DNA from: JALYUM01 sp036688685
GTDB taxonomy: Bacteria > Pseudomonadota > Gammaproteobacteria > Burkholderiales > Burkholderiaceae_D
Reading direction: 5' to 3'
NCBI RefSeq assembly: GCF_036688685.1
Contig: NZ_JAQQPS010000026.1
Location: 17,004-81,003 of the forward strand
DNA: 64,000 nucleotides
Every line of letters begins with the position of its first letter. Position 1 is the first letter of the stretch. Positions 52,638 to 62,249 of the stretch are shown here, piece by piece. Made by a program: the position numbers and the translations under genes. The notes below the pieces were generated by a model. It was given only the letters and a program-made list of their open reading frames with translations, had not been told where the DNA came from and searched no databases.

Positions 52638-53855
52638 ATGCAGCGCTTACAAGCCTACAAATACGAACTGATGCCAAACGGCGAGCAAGAGCGCGCTATG
52701 CGCCGCTTCGCTGGGTCGTGCCGGTTCGCCTAAAACAAGGCGCTGGCGATGCAGAAGGAGAACCACGAGGCAGGTAACAAGTTCATCGGCTTCGCTGGGC
52801 TGTGCAAGGCGCTCACCGGCTGGCGTAATGGCATCGAGACGCCGTGGCTAAAGGACGCGCCCTGCCACCCGCTACAACAGGCGCTCAAGGACTTGGAAAA
52901 GGCATACAAGAACTTCTTCGAGAAGCGCGCCGACTTCCCCAGCTTCAAACGTAAAGGCAGCGGCGACAGCTTCCGTTACCCGGACCCGAAACAGATCAAG
53001 CTCGATCAGGCCAACAACCGTCTCTTTCTTCCCAGGTTGGGCTGGCTGCGTTACCGCAACAGCCGGGACGTTCTCAGCGAACTGCGCAACGTCACCGTGA
53101 GCCTGTCTGGCGGCAAGTGGTTCGCGTCGATTCAGACGCAGCGCGACGTCGAACAGCCGTTGCCCACGGCGACGACGGCCATCGGTATCGATGTCGGCGT
53201 GGCCAGGTTCGCCACCATGAGCGACGCCAGCTTCATCACGCCGCTCAACAGCTTCAGGAAACACCAGCACCGCCTTGCGCGCTACCAGCGCCGCATGAGC
53301 CGCAAGGTCAAATTCAGCAACAACTGGAAGAAGGCGAAAGCCCGCATCCAGAAGATTCACACCGGCATCGCCAACGCCCGGAAAGACTTCCTGCACAAGT
53401 GCACAACGACGATCAGCCAAAACCACGCGCTCGTATGCATCGAGGATTTGCAGGTACGGAACATGTCCAGGTCTTCCAAGGGCAACAGCGAACAGCACGG
53501 CAAGATGGTGCGCCAGAAGTCCGGCCTCAATCGTGCCATTCTCGACCAGGGTTGGGGCGAGTTCCGCCGCCAGCTTGGCTACAAGATCGCATGGAACGGC
53601 GGCATGCTACTAGCAGTTCCACCGCACCACACCAGCCAGACGTGTCCGTCCTGTGGCCATGTCTCAAAGGATAATCGGCAGACTCAGGCCAAATTCCTGT
53701 GTGCCGATTGCGGCTACGAAAATCACGCCGATGTGGTCGGCGCGATCAATGTTTTAGAGCGGGGATACCGCTTGTTAGCCTGTGGAGAGTCGGCGCAGTC
53801 AGGCCGCTCGATGAAGCAGGAACCCACCGAAGCGACTGCGCAAATTACCACGTAG
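52638..53855 (+). pseudogene. tnpB: TnpB RNA-guided nuclease, interrupted by a stop codon
   Basis: From ATG 52638 the frame reads MQRLQAYKYELMPNGEQERA and continues in family register, but has TAA at 52731-52733, where relatives have Tyr before NKALA (one base change from TAC would do). After it the protein is intact to the end: RuvC Asp in IGIDVGVARF, Glu in CIEDLQVRNM, zinc finger CPSCGH...CADCGYE and the last Asp in HADVVGAINV. A product could start at ATG 52749 (368 aa), lacking about 37 N-terminal residues. A guide (omega) RNA would be expected near the 3' end. Confidence 0.85.
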
Positions 53856-54124
53856 CGCCGTAGAAATCCCCTTCCTTCAGGGAGGGGAGGATGTCAAAAT
53901 GGAAGTGTCCGAAAAAGTCAGGGTGCCTCGGTCACTACATAGGCGCCACAGGTGATTCAGAAAAACGACGCCTGTTCACGGCAATTCTTGTGGTAAATTT
54001 CCCAGATGCCCTATTAACATTTCCATTCGTCCCGCAATGTTGTACCTTGAAGAATTGGTGCCTCAAAGAATTTTTTGATTCACCGCAACACGCTGACAGC
54101 GCTTTCAAGGCGCGGGACGGAGAC

Positions 54125-55684
54125 ATGAATTTCACATCACCAGCCATGCGCCTGGCTGCCATTGCCCTTGCGGCGATCGCCGCCGGCGCCCTTGTCGCAT
54201 GCGCCGCGCGCTGGTTTGCGCCGGCCGCCAGCGCTTTCCTCATCGTGAACGTGCTGGCCAGCGCCATCAGCGTTGCTGTATTTGCACTGTTGTCGCGCCC
54301 CCGCAACGACAGCGAGGGCGCACTGTTCGAGGTCGTCGGCGGCTCGGTCGACGCCATCATGATTGGCGCCGCCGAAACGGCGTTTTTTGTCGACTCCGTC
54401 AAAAAGAAAATCGACCAGGACGTCGCCGCCGTCGGCGCCATGGTGACCGACGCCGCCATCGTGGCGAGCAGCACCGAGCAGATCGCCAACCACGCCCAGC
54501 GCGCCGTCGACGTGGCCACCCAGGTGCGCCAGCAAAGCGTGGCCGGCCGCACCGAAGTCGACCAGGGCTTGACACGTATCAGCAGCGCCGGCAAGCAGGC
54601 GCAAGACGCCGCCGCGACCATGGTGGCATTGCAGGCCAAATCGAAAGGCATCGCCGGTTTTACCGAAGTCATCGCCGAAATCTCGGCGCGCACCAATTTG
54701 CTGGCGCTGAACGCCGCCATCGAAGCGGCGCGTGCCGGCGAGCACGGGCGCGGTTTTGCCGTGGTGGCTGGCGAAGTGCGCCAACTGGCCCAGCGCACCA
54801 AGGAAGCCACCGACGAAATCGGCCTGATGGTGCGGGCGATTAACGAGCAGGCCGAACAGGCCAGCGTCGCCATGCAGGCGCTGACAACTGCCGTGGAAGA
54901 CGCCACCGCGAATGTCGGTCGGGTACACGGTTTCCTCGGCAGCATCGAACAATCGGCGGGCGAGTCCGAGCGCGAAATTGGCCAGATCGCCGGCGAAGCG
55001 CTGCGCCACGTCGAGACCACCCGCGCCATCATGGAGTCGCTCTCGCGCGTCGACGCCAGCCTGCTGTCGACCGATCAACAATTGCCGCTGGCCGCGAATG
55101 CGGCAATGGCGCTGGCCGACCAGGCCGAGGCGATCGCCGCGGCCCTGAGCGACTCGAACGTGCGCACCAGCCACGACGCCATCCGTGCCGCTGCGCAAGG
55201 GGCCGCGACCGACATCGGCCGGCTGTTCAGCGCCGCCATTGCGTCGGGCAAGATCACCCGCGACGCATTGTTCGACCGCCGCTACCGCCCCATCCCCGAC
55301 ACCAATCCGCCCAAGCACCACTCCCGCTTCGACGGATTTACCGACGCCGTCCTGCCCGACCTGCAAGAGGCGTTGCTCGTTGCGATGCCCCAGCTGGCCT
55401 ATTGCGGCGCGGTCGACAACAATGGCTATTTCCCGACGCACAACAAAAAATTCTCGCAGCCGCTGACCGGCGACTATGACGTCGACATCGTCAACAACCG
55501 CACCAAGCGCATCTTCAACGACCGCACCGGCGGGCGCTGCGGTGCTAACAAAAAGCCGTTCCTGCTGCAAACCTATAAACGCGACACGGGCGAAGTGATG
55601 CATGATCTGTCTGCGCCGATCTACGTCGACGGCGCGCACTGGGGCGGATTCCGCATCGGGTATCGCTCCAGCGCCCCTGCATAA
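54125..55684 (+). CDS. Methyl-accepting chemotaxis protein with C-terminal Cache-like region
   Basis: A 519-aa chemoreceptor. Two hydrophobic segments lie near the N-terminus (about 8-60); the signalling domain (about 80-330) has the hairpin EISARTNLLALNAAIEAARAG and GFAVVAGEVRQLAQRT. The C-terminal part (about 390-519) with YCGAVDNNGYFPTHNKKFSQP and GGFRIGYRS resembles a small-ligand sensor found in other betaproteobacterial receptors. ATG 54125 is chosen because the upstream frame is not receptor-like. It follows the IS element. Confidence 0.85.
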   Translation: MNFTSPAMRLAAIALAAIAAGALVACAARWFAPAASAFLIVNVLASAISVAVFALLSRPRNDSEGALFEVVGGSVDAIMIGAAETAFFVDSVKKKIDQDVAAVGAMVTDAAIVASSTEQIANHAQRAVDVATQVRQQSVAGRTEVDQGLTRISSAGKQAQDAAATMVALQAKSKGIAGFTEVIAEISARTNLLALNAAIEAARAGEHGRGFAVVAGEVRQLAQRTKEATDEIGLMVRAINEQAEQASVAMQALTTAVEDATANVGRVHGFLGSIEQSAGESEREIGQIAGEALRHVETTRAIMESLSRVDASLLSTDQQLPLAANAAMALADQAEAIAAALSDSNVRTSHDAIRAAAQGAATDIGRLFSAAIASGKITRDALFDRRYRPIPDTNPPKHHSRFDGFTDAVLPDLQEALLVAMPQLAYCGAVDNNGYFPTHNKKFSQPLTGDYDVDIVNNRTKRIFNDRTGGRCGANKKPFLLQTYKRDTGEVMHDLSAPIYVDGAHWGGFRIGYRSSAPA

Positions 55685-55763
55685 CCCAGCTGTGTTCGTT
55701 GGCTAACTGAACAGGATGCGCGGCTGTGGGATGCTTGAATCCCGATCATTATCTTGACCTGCC

Positions 55764-56852
55764 ATGTTCCCCGACCGCGTCCTCGCCGGCGATGCGCCTG
55801 CCTTCGAACCGAAGCGCGGCGCCCTCGAACGCCTGCCCAAGTGGGCGATCATCGCCCCACTGGCATGCCAGTGGCTGTATCTGTCCCTGCGCTTCGGCGG
55901 GTTCACGGTGCCCAGCGCCGCCAATCCGGCCCTGACTGCCGGTGGCCTGGTGGGCGAAGGCAAGCGCGAATATTTCGACAGCATGGGCGCGCTGGCGCGC
56001 GCGGCCACGGCGCCGTTTGCCAGCGTGCGCAAACACCGCGGCCTGGACCAACCGGCGCTGCAAGCGGCCATGGCCAGCGCCGGGCTGGACTTCCCGATTA
56101 TCGTCAAGCCTGACCTGGGCATGTGCGGCTACGGTGTGCGCAAGGTCGATACCTTGCGTGAACTGTTTTGCTACGCCTTTCATTTTCCCGATGCCGAAAC
56201 GATGATCCTGCAGCAGTACCTGCCGGAAGAAAACGAGGCCGGTATTTTTTATGCCCGCGATCCGGTGACCGGACAGGGCCGGGTGCTGGGCCTGGCGCTG
56301 CGATATTTTCCGCAGGTAATTGGCGACGGTCGCAATTCCATCGAGCAATTAATTCAGGCCAGTTGCCGCGCCGGACGCTCGCTAGGCAAATGCACCCACC
56401 GTGGCAGCGCCGACCTGGCGCGCGTGCCGGCGGCCGGTGAGCGTGTGCGGCTCTCGACCATCGGCTCGACCCGCGTCGGCGGCCTGTACCGCGACGGCAA
56501 GGATTGCATTACCCCGGCGCTCACGGCCAGCATCGACGCCATCGCGCGCGACATGACCGATTTCCACTTCGGCCGCTTCGACGTGCGGTTTACCACCTGC
56601 GAGGCGCTGCGCGCGGGCAGCGGCTTTACCATCATGGAGGTGAACGGCGCCGGATCCGAGGCCATCGAGGCCTGGGATCCGGCGACCGGCCTGGTGGCGG
56701 GATTGCGCACCATCTTCGCCAAGCAACGCCGACTGTTCGAGATCGGCGCGGCCAACCGCAAGCGCGGCGCGGCCGCCATCGGCCTGTTCGAACTGGCGCG
56801 CCTGAATGCTGCGCAGCAGCGCTTGCTCGATACCTACCCGCCCTCCAACTGA
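55764..56852 (+). CDS. ATP-grasp domain protein
   Basis: A 362-aa enzyme. ATP-grasp elements: IVKPDLGMCGYGVRKV (nucleotide loop), MILQQYLPEENEAGIFYARDP, FGRFDVRFTTCEAL and the metal-site IMEVNGAGSEAIEAWDP. The fold joins a carboxylate to an amine or thiol with ATP. One possible membrane-associated stretch lies at WAIIAPLACQWLYLSLRF. Its stop overlaps the start of an OlsB-like gene, and LplT and PlsC genes follow, so a role in lipid head-group or amino-lipid chemistry is suggested. Confidence 0.75.
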   Translation: MFPDRVLAGDAPAFEPKRGALERLPKWAIIAPLACQWLYLSLRFGGFTVPSAANPALTAGGLVGEGKREYFDSMGALARAATAPFASVRKHRGLDQPALQAAMASAGLDFPIIVKPDLGMCGYGVRKVDTLRELFCYAFHFPDAETMILQQYLPEENEAGIFYARDPVTGQGRVLGLALRYFPQVIGDGRNSIEQLIQASCRAGRSLGKCTHRGSADLARVPAAGERVRLSTIGSTRVGGLYRDGKDCITPALTASIDAIARDMTDFHFGRFDVRFTTCEALRAGSGFTIMEVNGAGSEAIEAWDPATGLVAGLRTIFAKQRRLFEIGAANRKRGAAAIGLFELARLNAAQQRLLDTYPPSN

Positions 56853-57604
56853 TGCTGGCCTGCCCGTCCATCGCATACGACTGGACCTTCCAGGTGGGCT
56901 GGGCGGCCAGCGAGGACGAGGTGGCCGCCGCACAGCGCCTGCGTTTCGACGTCTTCGCAGGCGAAATGGGTGCCCAATTGCAGCCCGACGCCATGGCGGC
57001 CCGGCTCGACCGCGACTGCTTCGATCCGTTCTGCGAACACCTGCTGGTGTGGGCGGTAGAGCGCAGCGGGCAGGCGCCGCGCCAGCTGGTCGGCACCTAT
57101 CGCGTGCTCACGCCGGCCGGCGCGCGCCAGGCCGGCGGCCTGTATGCCGACCAGGAATTCGACCTGGCGCCGCTGGATCACCTGCGCAGCCACATGGTCG
57201 AGCTGGGGCGCGCCTGCGTCAGTCCGGCATGGCGATCCGGCGGCGTGATTCTGGCGCTGTGGTCGGCGCTGGGCCAGTACATGGTCCAGCATCGCTTCGA
57301 TACCATGGTCGGCTGCGCCAGCGTCGCGCTGGCCGATGCCTGCGCACTGTGGCATGGCGTGCGCCACACGTACCTGGCGCGCCAGGCTTGGCAGGTACAG
57401 CCGCGCTGCGCGCTGGTGCTGGTCGACGCGGTGCCGCTGGCCCTGCGCGCGATGCCGCCGCTCATCAAGGGTTACCTGCGCGGCGGCGCCAAAGTGCTGG
57501 GGCCGCCGTCCTGGGACGCCAGTTTTGGCACCGCCGACCTGCCCATCATGATGCGAATGGATGAATTGTCGGCGCGCTACCGCGCCCAATTCCTGACCGG
57601 ATGA
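56852..57604 (+). CDS. GNAT-family N-acyltransferase (OlsB-like)
   Basis: A 250-aa protein of the hemolysin/OlsB acyltransferase group. RLRFDVFAGEMGAQ, DRDCFDPFCEHLLV, LVGTYRVLTPAGA, EFDLAPLD and ELGRACVSPAWRSGGVI follow the order seen in ornithine lipid synthase OlsB, which acylates ornithine with a hydroxy-acyl-ACP. It overlaps both neighbours, and a PlsC-family gene two steps downstream could be the OlsA partner. Ornithine as acceptor is inferred. Confidence 0.75.
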   Translation: MLACPSIAYDWTFQVGWAASEDEVAAAQRLRFDVFAGEMGAQLQPDAMAARLDRDCFDPFCEHLLVWAVERSGQAPRQLVGTYRVLTPAGARQAGGLYADQEFDLAPLDHLRSHMVELGRACVSPAWRSGGVILALWSALGQYMVQHRFDTMVGCASVALADACALWHGVRHTYLARQAWQVQPRCALVLVDAVPLALRAMPPLIKGYLRGGAKVLGPPSWDASFGTADLPIMMRMDELSARYRAQFLTG

Positions 57605-58767
57605 AGCGCGCAATCAACGGCGCGCCTTCCGTGCGGCGCACGCTGGCCGCTGTGCTTGGCGCGCAATTGCTGACGTCGCTGGCCGACAATGCCCTGTTGA
57701 TCGTCGCCATCGCGCTGCTGGAAAGTGGCGCCGCGCCAGCCTGGGCCACTCCCGCGCTGCGCATCTGTTTCTATGCGGCTTACGTCGTGCTGGCGCCGCT
57801 GGCCGGCCCCCTGGCCGACCGCTGGCCCAAGGGCCGCCTGATGTTGCTGGTGAACCTGTTGAAATTGCTGGGCGCCGGCGCGCTGGCGTGCGGCGCCGAT
57901 CCCCTGATCGTGTTCGGCGCCATTGGCCTGGGTGCGGCGGCCTACGCCCCGGCGCGCTACGGCATCTTGCCGGAACTGGCCAGCGGTCGCGCGCTGGTGC
58001 GCGCCAATGCGGCGATGGAAATCGTCACCATCGTGTCGATCCTGGCCGGCGTGGCGCTGGGCAGCCTGATGGTGGCCAGCGGCGCCGTCAAGGCGGCCTG
58101 CATCGTGCTGGCCGCGCTGTACGCGCTGGCGGCGGCCAGTGCGCTGCTGGTGGGGAAATCGCCGGCCCAGCCGTTGGCGCCGGCCAGCGGCTTTTACGCC
58201 GCCCTCAAGACCCTGTTGCGGGACGATTCCGCGCGTTTCTCCCTGGGCGTGACCAGCGTGTTCTGGGCCTGCGCCGCCGTGCTGCAATTTCTCATGATCG
58301 CCTGGGCGCGCCAAGCGCTCGGCTTGCCGCTGGCCGGCGCGGCCCTGTTGCCGGCGCTGCTGGCGCTGGGCATGGTCGGCGGTGCGCTGGGGGCAGGGCA
58401 CGCCCACGCGGCCGCCACCCGCAGTGCCGTGGTGCTGCGCGCCTGCCTGCTGGGCGGCGGCATCCTGGCCATGACGCAGGTGAGCAGCGTGTGGGCGGCC
58501 GCCGTGCTGCTGCTGGCGACCGGCGTGCTGGCCGGTGCTTTATTGGTGCCGATGAACGCGGTTTTGCAGCAGCGCGGCGTCAGCCTGATGCGTCCGGGCG
58601 TGTCAGTGGCCGTGCAGAATTTCCTCGAAAATGGCTTGTCGGTGGGCTTCCTCGCGCTGTACGGCATCGGCGTGGCGCTGGGCGCGTCGCTCGACGCCAC
58701 CATTTATGTCTTGGGCGCCGCCACCATCGTGCTGGTCAGCGTGCTGGCGCTGGGCAAGCATGATTAA
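57601..58767 (+). CDS. Lysophospholipid transporter LplT-like MFS protein
   Basis: A 388-aa membrane protein with about 12 segments. SLADNALLIVAIALL, ADRWPKGRLMLLVNLLKLLGAG and GAAAYAPARYGILPELASG are typical LplT. LplT flips lysophospholipids inward for re-acylation. It overlaps the GNAT gene (ATGA) and the following PlsC-family gene by 8 bases. In many genomes lplT and an acyltransferase are paired, which fits here. Confidence 0.85.
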   Translation: MKRAINGAPSVRRTLAAVLGAQLLTSLADNALLIVAIALLESGAAPAWATPALRICFYAAYVVLAPLAGPLADRWPKGRLMLLVNLLKLLGAGALACGADPLIVFGAIGLGAAAYAPARYGILPELASGRALVRANAAMEIVTIVSILAGVALGSLMVASGAVKAACIVLAALYALAAASALLVGKSPAQPLAPASGFYAALKTLLRDDSARFSLGVTSVFWACAAVLQFLMIAWARQALGLPLAGAALLPALLALGMVGGALGAGHAHAAATRSAVVLRACLLGGGILAMTQVSSVWAAAVLLLATGVLAGALLVPMNAVLQQRGVSLMRPGVSVAVQNFLENGLSVGFLALYGIGVALGASLDATIYVLGAATIVLVSVLALGKHD

Positions 58768-59524
58768 TTTGCGCTTATTGCAGGTGGGCGTGCATCTGCT
58801 CTCCGGCCTGCTGCAGTGCGCACTGCTGTTTCCCTTCCTGTCACCAGCGCGCCGCAACGCGCTGGTGCGGCGCTGGTCGCGCGGCTTGCTGCGGGTGTTT
58901 CGCGTCCGGTTGGTGGTCAGCGGCCCGGGGCACGGCGAGGCGGCCGGGGCGGTGGTGGCGAACCACGTCTCGTGGATCGATGTGTTCGTGCTGAATGCCA
59001 TCGGCACCTGTCGCTTCGTGGCGAAATCCGAGGTGCGCGGCTGGCCGGCGATCGGCTGGCTCAGCGCGCGCGCGGGGACCATTTATGTGGCGCGCGGCGC
59101 GCGCGCAGGACTGCTGACGGCGAACGCCACCATCGCGGCCCATCTGGGCGAGCGCGAGCGGCTGGCGTTTTTTCCGGAGGGGACGTCGGGGCCGCAGGGC
59201 AGCTTGTTGCCGTTTCACGCCAACCTGTTCCACGGCGTGATCGCGGCGGACGCGCCGGTGCATCCGGTGGCAATCGCGTATGTGGGCGCGGATGGCCAGC
59301 TGAGCGCGGCCGCGGAATACATCGGCGCCATGTCGCTGTGGGACAGCATCGTCAGCCTGTTGCGTCATGGCCCCTTCGAGGCCAGAGTTGCCCTGCTGGC
59401 GCCGATCGCCTCGACCGGCATCGAGCGGCGGGAGTTGGCGGTGCAGTCCCAGGCTGCGATCGGCGCCAGCCTGGCGCAGTGTCAGCGCCCTCCGGATACG
59501 TCGATGAAGGTGCCGGTGCTGTAG
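58760..59524 (+). CDS. 1-acyl-glycerol-3-phosphate acyltransferase family protein (PlsC/OlsA-like)
   Basis: A 254-aa acyltransferase with an N-terminal membrane segment. The catalytic HX4D is NHVSWIDVFVLN, and FFPEGTSGPQG is block III. As the last gene of the ATP-grasp/OlsB-like/LplT run it could acylate a lyso-ornithine lipid (OlsA) or a lysophospholipid delivered by LplT. Its 3' end overlaps the converging SDR gene by 43 bases. Confidence 0.85.
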   Translation: MINLRLLQVGVHLLSGLLQCALLFPFLSPARRNALVRRWSRGLLRVFRVRLVVSGPGHGEAAGAVVANHVSWIDVFVLNAIGTCRFVAKSEVRGWPAIGWLSARAGTIYVARGARAGLLTANATIAAHLGERERLAFFPEGTSGPQGSLLPFHANLFHGVIAADAPVHPVAIAYVGADGQLSAAAEYIGAMSLWDSIVSLLRHGPFEARVALLAPIASTGIERRELAVQSQAAIGASLAQCQRPPDTSMKVPVL

Positions 59525-60228
59525 GACGCCTCGGGCGAGAGCAGCCACAAGGCCGCCTGCGCCACTTCGTCGGGGTGGCCGCCGCGCTGCATGGGGACCG
59601 ACGCGCGCAATCGGTCGACGCGTCCGGGTTCGCCGCCGCTGCCGTGCATGTCCGTGTAGATCAGGCCGGGCCGCACGCCGTTGACGCGGATGCCTTCGCT
59701 GGCCACTTCCTTCGCCAGGCCGATCGTCATGGCCTCCACCGCAGCCTTCGAGGCCGCATAGTCGACATATTCGCCGGGCGCGCCGAGCACCGCGGCGCGC
59801 GACGACATGTTGACAATGGCGCCGCCCTTGCCGCCATGCCGGGTCGACATGCGCCGCACGGCTTCGCGCGCGCACAGAAAGCTGCCGACGACGTTGCTGG
59901 CCATCACGCGCAGGATGCGGGCCGCGTCCATCTGGTCGACGCGCATCTGCGGGGACAGCATGGCGGCGTTGTTGATCAGGGCGGTCAGCGGGCCGAAGCG
60001 CGTGTCGATGGCGGCAAACATGCGTTCCACATCGGCTTCCTGCGCAATGTCAGCCTGGATGGCGAAGGCGGTGCCGCCCATGTTCTCGATGGCGGCGACG
60101 ACGCTGGCGGCAGCGGCGCTGTCCTGGCGATAGTTGACGCCCACCTGGTAGCCGTGGCGGGCAGCCAGCGCGGCGCATGCGGCGCCGATGCCGCGTGAGG
60201 CGCCGGTGATGAGGATGATCTTTTCCAT
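59482..60228 (-). CDS. SDR family oxidoreductase
   Basis: A 248-aa classical short-chain dehydrogenase. The cofactor motif is LITGASRGIGAACAALAAR, NNAAMLS is the NNAG equivalent, and the catalytic Ser and YxxxK are in VNMSSRAAV and YVDYAASKAAVEAMT. IRVNGVRPGLIYTDMH and the C-terminal SYSTGTFIDVSGG are standard. ATG 60228 begins the core. The substrate is unknown; the family includes FabG-like reductases. It converges on the PlsC-type gene and is divergent from aspT. Confidence 0.88.
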   Translation of the reverse strand: MEKIILITGASRGIGAACAALAARHGYQVGVNYRQDSAAAASVVAAIENMGGTAFAIQADIAQEADVERMFAAIDTRFGPLTALINNAAMLSPQMRVDQMDAARILRVMASNVVGSFLCAREAVRRMSTRHGGKGGAIVNMSSRAAVLGAPGEYVDYAASKAAVEAMTIGLAKEVASEGIRVNGVRPGLIYTDMHGSGGEPGRVDRLRASVPMQRGGHPDEVAQAALWLLSPEASYSTGTFIDVSGGR

Positions 60229-60520
60229 TGTGCGGAGCGCCTTGTCATGGTTTGGAAGCGTCAAATATAGCATCCCATCGCAAGCCGGCAGAGCGAGCCG
60301 GTTGCGTATGCACGGCGTTGTTGCGCGTATCGACATGGTGCTGTGTGTGGAGCCACACGCAGAAAATCAGGTGGCTCAACGATACTCAAGCGCGTACTGG
60401 CCGATGTCCTATTTCTGCGCGTTGATCGGTCACCGGTTCTCCGATTGCGTTCCGCAGCATGAACTCAATGCACCGGCGCGTGCACACCTTACTCTGGCGA
60501 AAAATCATCATGGAACTGCA

Positions 60521-62230
60521 ATGGAATTGATTCAGCATCTGCTTGTACGCGAGCCATTACTGGCGCTGTTTGCCACGATTGGACTCGGCTATCTGGTCGG
60601 AAAAATCAAGATTGGGCGTTTTGTTCTCGGCGGGATCGCCGGAACCTTGCTGGTGGGTGTTGTGATCGGCCAGTTGGGCATCGAGGTCAATGGCGGCATC
60701 AAGGCGATCTTCTTCGCGCTGTTTATTTACGCGGTCGGGTTCCAGGGTGGCCCGCAGTTTTTTCATGCTCTGAACCGACGCTCACTCAATCAACTGGCGT
60801 CGGCATTTGTGATGTGCGCGACGGGTCTGTTATGCGTGTTGCTCGCTGCCTGGATGTTCGATCTCGATCGCGGCATGGCTGCCGGCCTGGCCGCTGGCGG
60901 GCTGACCCAGTCGGCCATCATCGGCACCGCCGGTGATGCCATCGCCAAGCTTGGTTTGGCCCCTGACCTGATCAAGACGATGCAAACCAACGTCGCGGTT
61001 GGCTATGCGGTTTGCTACATCTTTGGGTCGCTCGGACCAATCGTGATGGTCACGTGGTTCCTGCCGATGGTGATGCGCTGGGACATTCGTCAGGAAGCCG
61101 TCAAGCTTGCTGCTGCAATCTCCGGGGGGCACGCCGAACTCGACCCGGGTCAGTTCAATGCAGCGCGTGCCGTTGCCACGCGCATGTATCTGGTTGCGCA
61201 CGACAGCGCGGCTGTCAACCAGACTGCCCTGGCGATCGACATTGCGCTCTCGGATGCCTCAGTAGAAGCGGTTTATCGCGCTGGGGAAGCGCTGCCGATC
61301 GCGGACGGCATCGTGGTGCTGGCCGGCGACACGGTGGCCGTTACCGGGATGGTTGTCGTGATGGAAGCCGCAGCCGATTACTTCGGCCAGGAAGTCAGCG
61401 CGCCGGAGAACATGTTGCTGGTGCAGGAGAGCCGTGAAATCATTTTGACCAATCGCGCGCTGAGCGGGCGTGAAGTCGGCGAAATTCACGACCACGTGGC
61501 GGTGGATATGCGCCACGGCGTATTTTTGACACGGGTCTTGCGCATGGGCCTGGCGCTTCCGCTGCTGAACAAGATCACGCTGAAAAGCGGTGATGAACTG
61601 CACTTCATCGGCAGCCCTGTGGACCTGGACCGGGTGCAGGCAAAAATTGGCTACAGGATCAATCCGGCAGCGGTCACCGATTTCATCTTCATGGGATTGG
61701 GCATGCTGATCGGCATCCTGATCGGCATGGTGCAGTTCCATATCATGGGCATCCCGATCTCGATCGGCAGCGGCGGCGGCTGTTTGCTCTCCGGACTGAT
61801 TTTTGGCTGGCTGCGCAGCGTCCATCCGCGCGTGTCAGCACTGCCCTTGGGCGCCTCCAATTTCTTACGCGATTTTGGTCTTGCGGTCTTTGTTGGCATC
61901 GTCGGGATCTCGGCGGGACCGCAGGCATTGGTCGCGATCCGGCAGTATGGCTTCACGCTGCTGTTGCTCGGCGTTGGCGTGACGCTGATACCCCAAGTCG
62001 TGACGTTCTTTTTTTCATGGTACGTGCTGCGCATTCGCAATCCAATCGAAGCGCTCGCCTGTGTCGCCGGCGGTCGCAGCGCCAACCCGGCTTTCGCAGC
62101 GCTGCTCGACAAAGCAGGCAATGCGACCCCTGTCGTGTCTTTTACCGTTACTTACGCCGTTGCCAACGTATTTCTGACCCTTTGGGGGCCGGTCATCGTT
62201 GGCATCATCACCAAAAATGCCGCCACCTAA
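60521..62230 (+). CDS. aspT: Aspartate-alanine antiporter
   Basis: A 569-aa AAEx-family membrane transporter. Both halves carry repeated hydrophobic blocks (about 15-180 and 385-565) around a soluble TrkA-C-like middle, the AspT layout. LFALFIYAVGFQGGPQFF, GLAAGGLTQSAIIGTAGDA and, in the second half, GISAGPQALVAIRQYG and AGGRSANPAF are characteristic. AspT swaps aspartate in for alanine out. The ATG is chosen by the protein core; a nearby ATG at 60510 is out of frame. aspD follows after 19 bases. Confidence 0.92.
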   Translation: MELIQHLLVREPLLALFATIGLGYLVGKIKIGRFVLGGIAGTLLVGVVIGQLGIEVNGGIKAIFFALFIYAVGFQGGPQFFHALNRRSLNQLASAFVMCATGLLCVLLAAWMFDLDRGMAAGLAAGGLTQSAIIGTAGDAIAKLGLAPDLIKTMQTNVAVGYAVCYIFGSLGPIVMVTWFLPMVMRWDIRQEAVKLAAAISGGHAELDPGQFNAARAVATRMYLVAHDSAAVNQTALAIDIALSDASVEAVYRAGEALPIADGIVVLAGDTVAVTGMVVVMEAAADYFGQEVSAPENMLLVQESREIILTNRALSGREVGEIHDHVAVDMRHGVFLTRVLRMGLALPLLNKITLKSGDELHFIGSPVDLDRVQAKIGYRINPAAVTDFIFMGLGMLIGILIGMVQFHIMGIPISIGSGGGCLLSGLIFGWLRSVHPRVSALPLGASNFLRDFGLAVFVGIVGISAGPQALVAIRQYGFTLLLLGVGVTLIPQVVTFFFSWYVLRIRNPIEALACVAGGRSANPAFAALLDKAGNATPVVSFTVTYAVANVFLTLWGPVIVGIITKNAAT

Positions 62231-62249
62231 ACTGCGATCGAGTCCTATC

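Larger units (their letters stand above)
52125..53895. mobile_element. IS200/IS605-type insertion sequence
   Basis: The element carries divergent tnpA (minus) and tnpB (plus), starts 21 bases apart. Subterminal imperfect palindromes at 52141-52160 (CCCCGTCCTT/AAGGGCGGGG) and 53868-53887 (CCCCTTCC-TTCA-GGGAGGGG) are the expected transposase recognition hairpins. Exact ends cannot be set without an empty site. A CGGACGGC-ACA-GCCGTCCG hairpin followed by GTTTT lies at 52170-52193, at the tnpA 3' end. Confidence 0.8.

Noticed and set aside
53985..54030. Sigma-28-type promoter before the chemoreceptor
   Set aside because: TAAA and GCCCTATT are present but the spacing is about five bases too short for the flagellar consensus; kept only as a conserved stretch shared with the relic.
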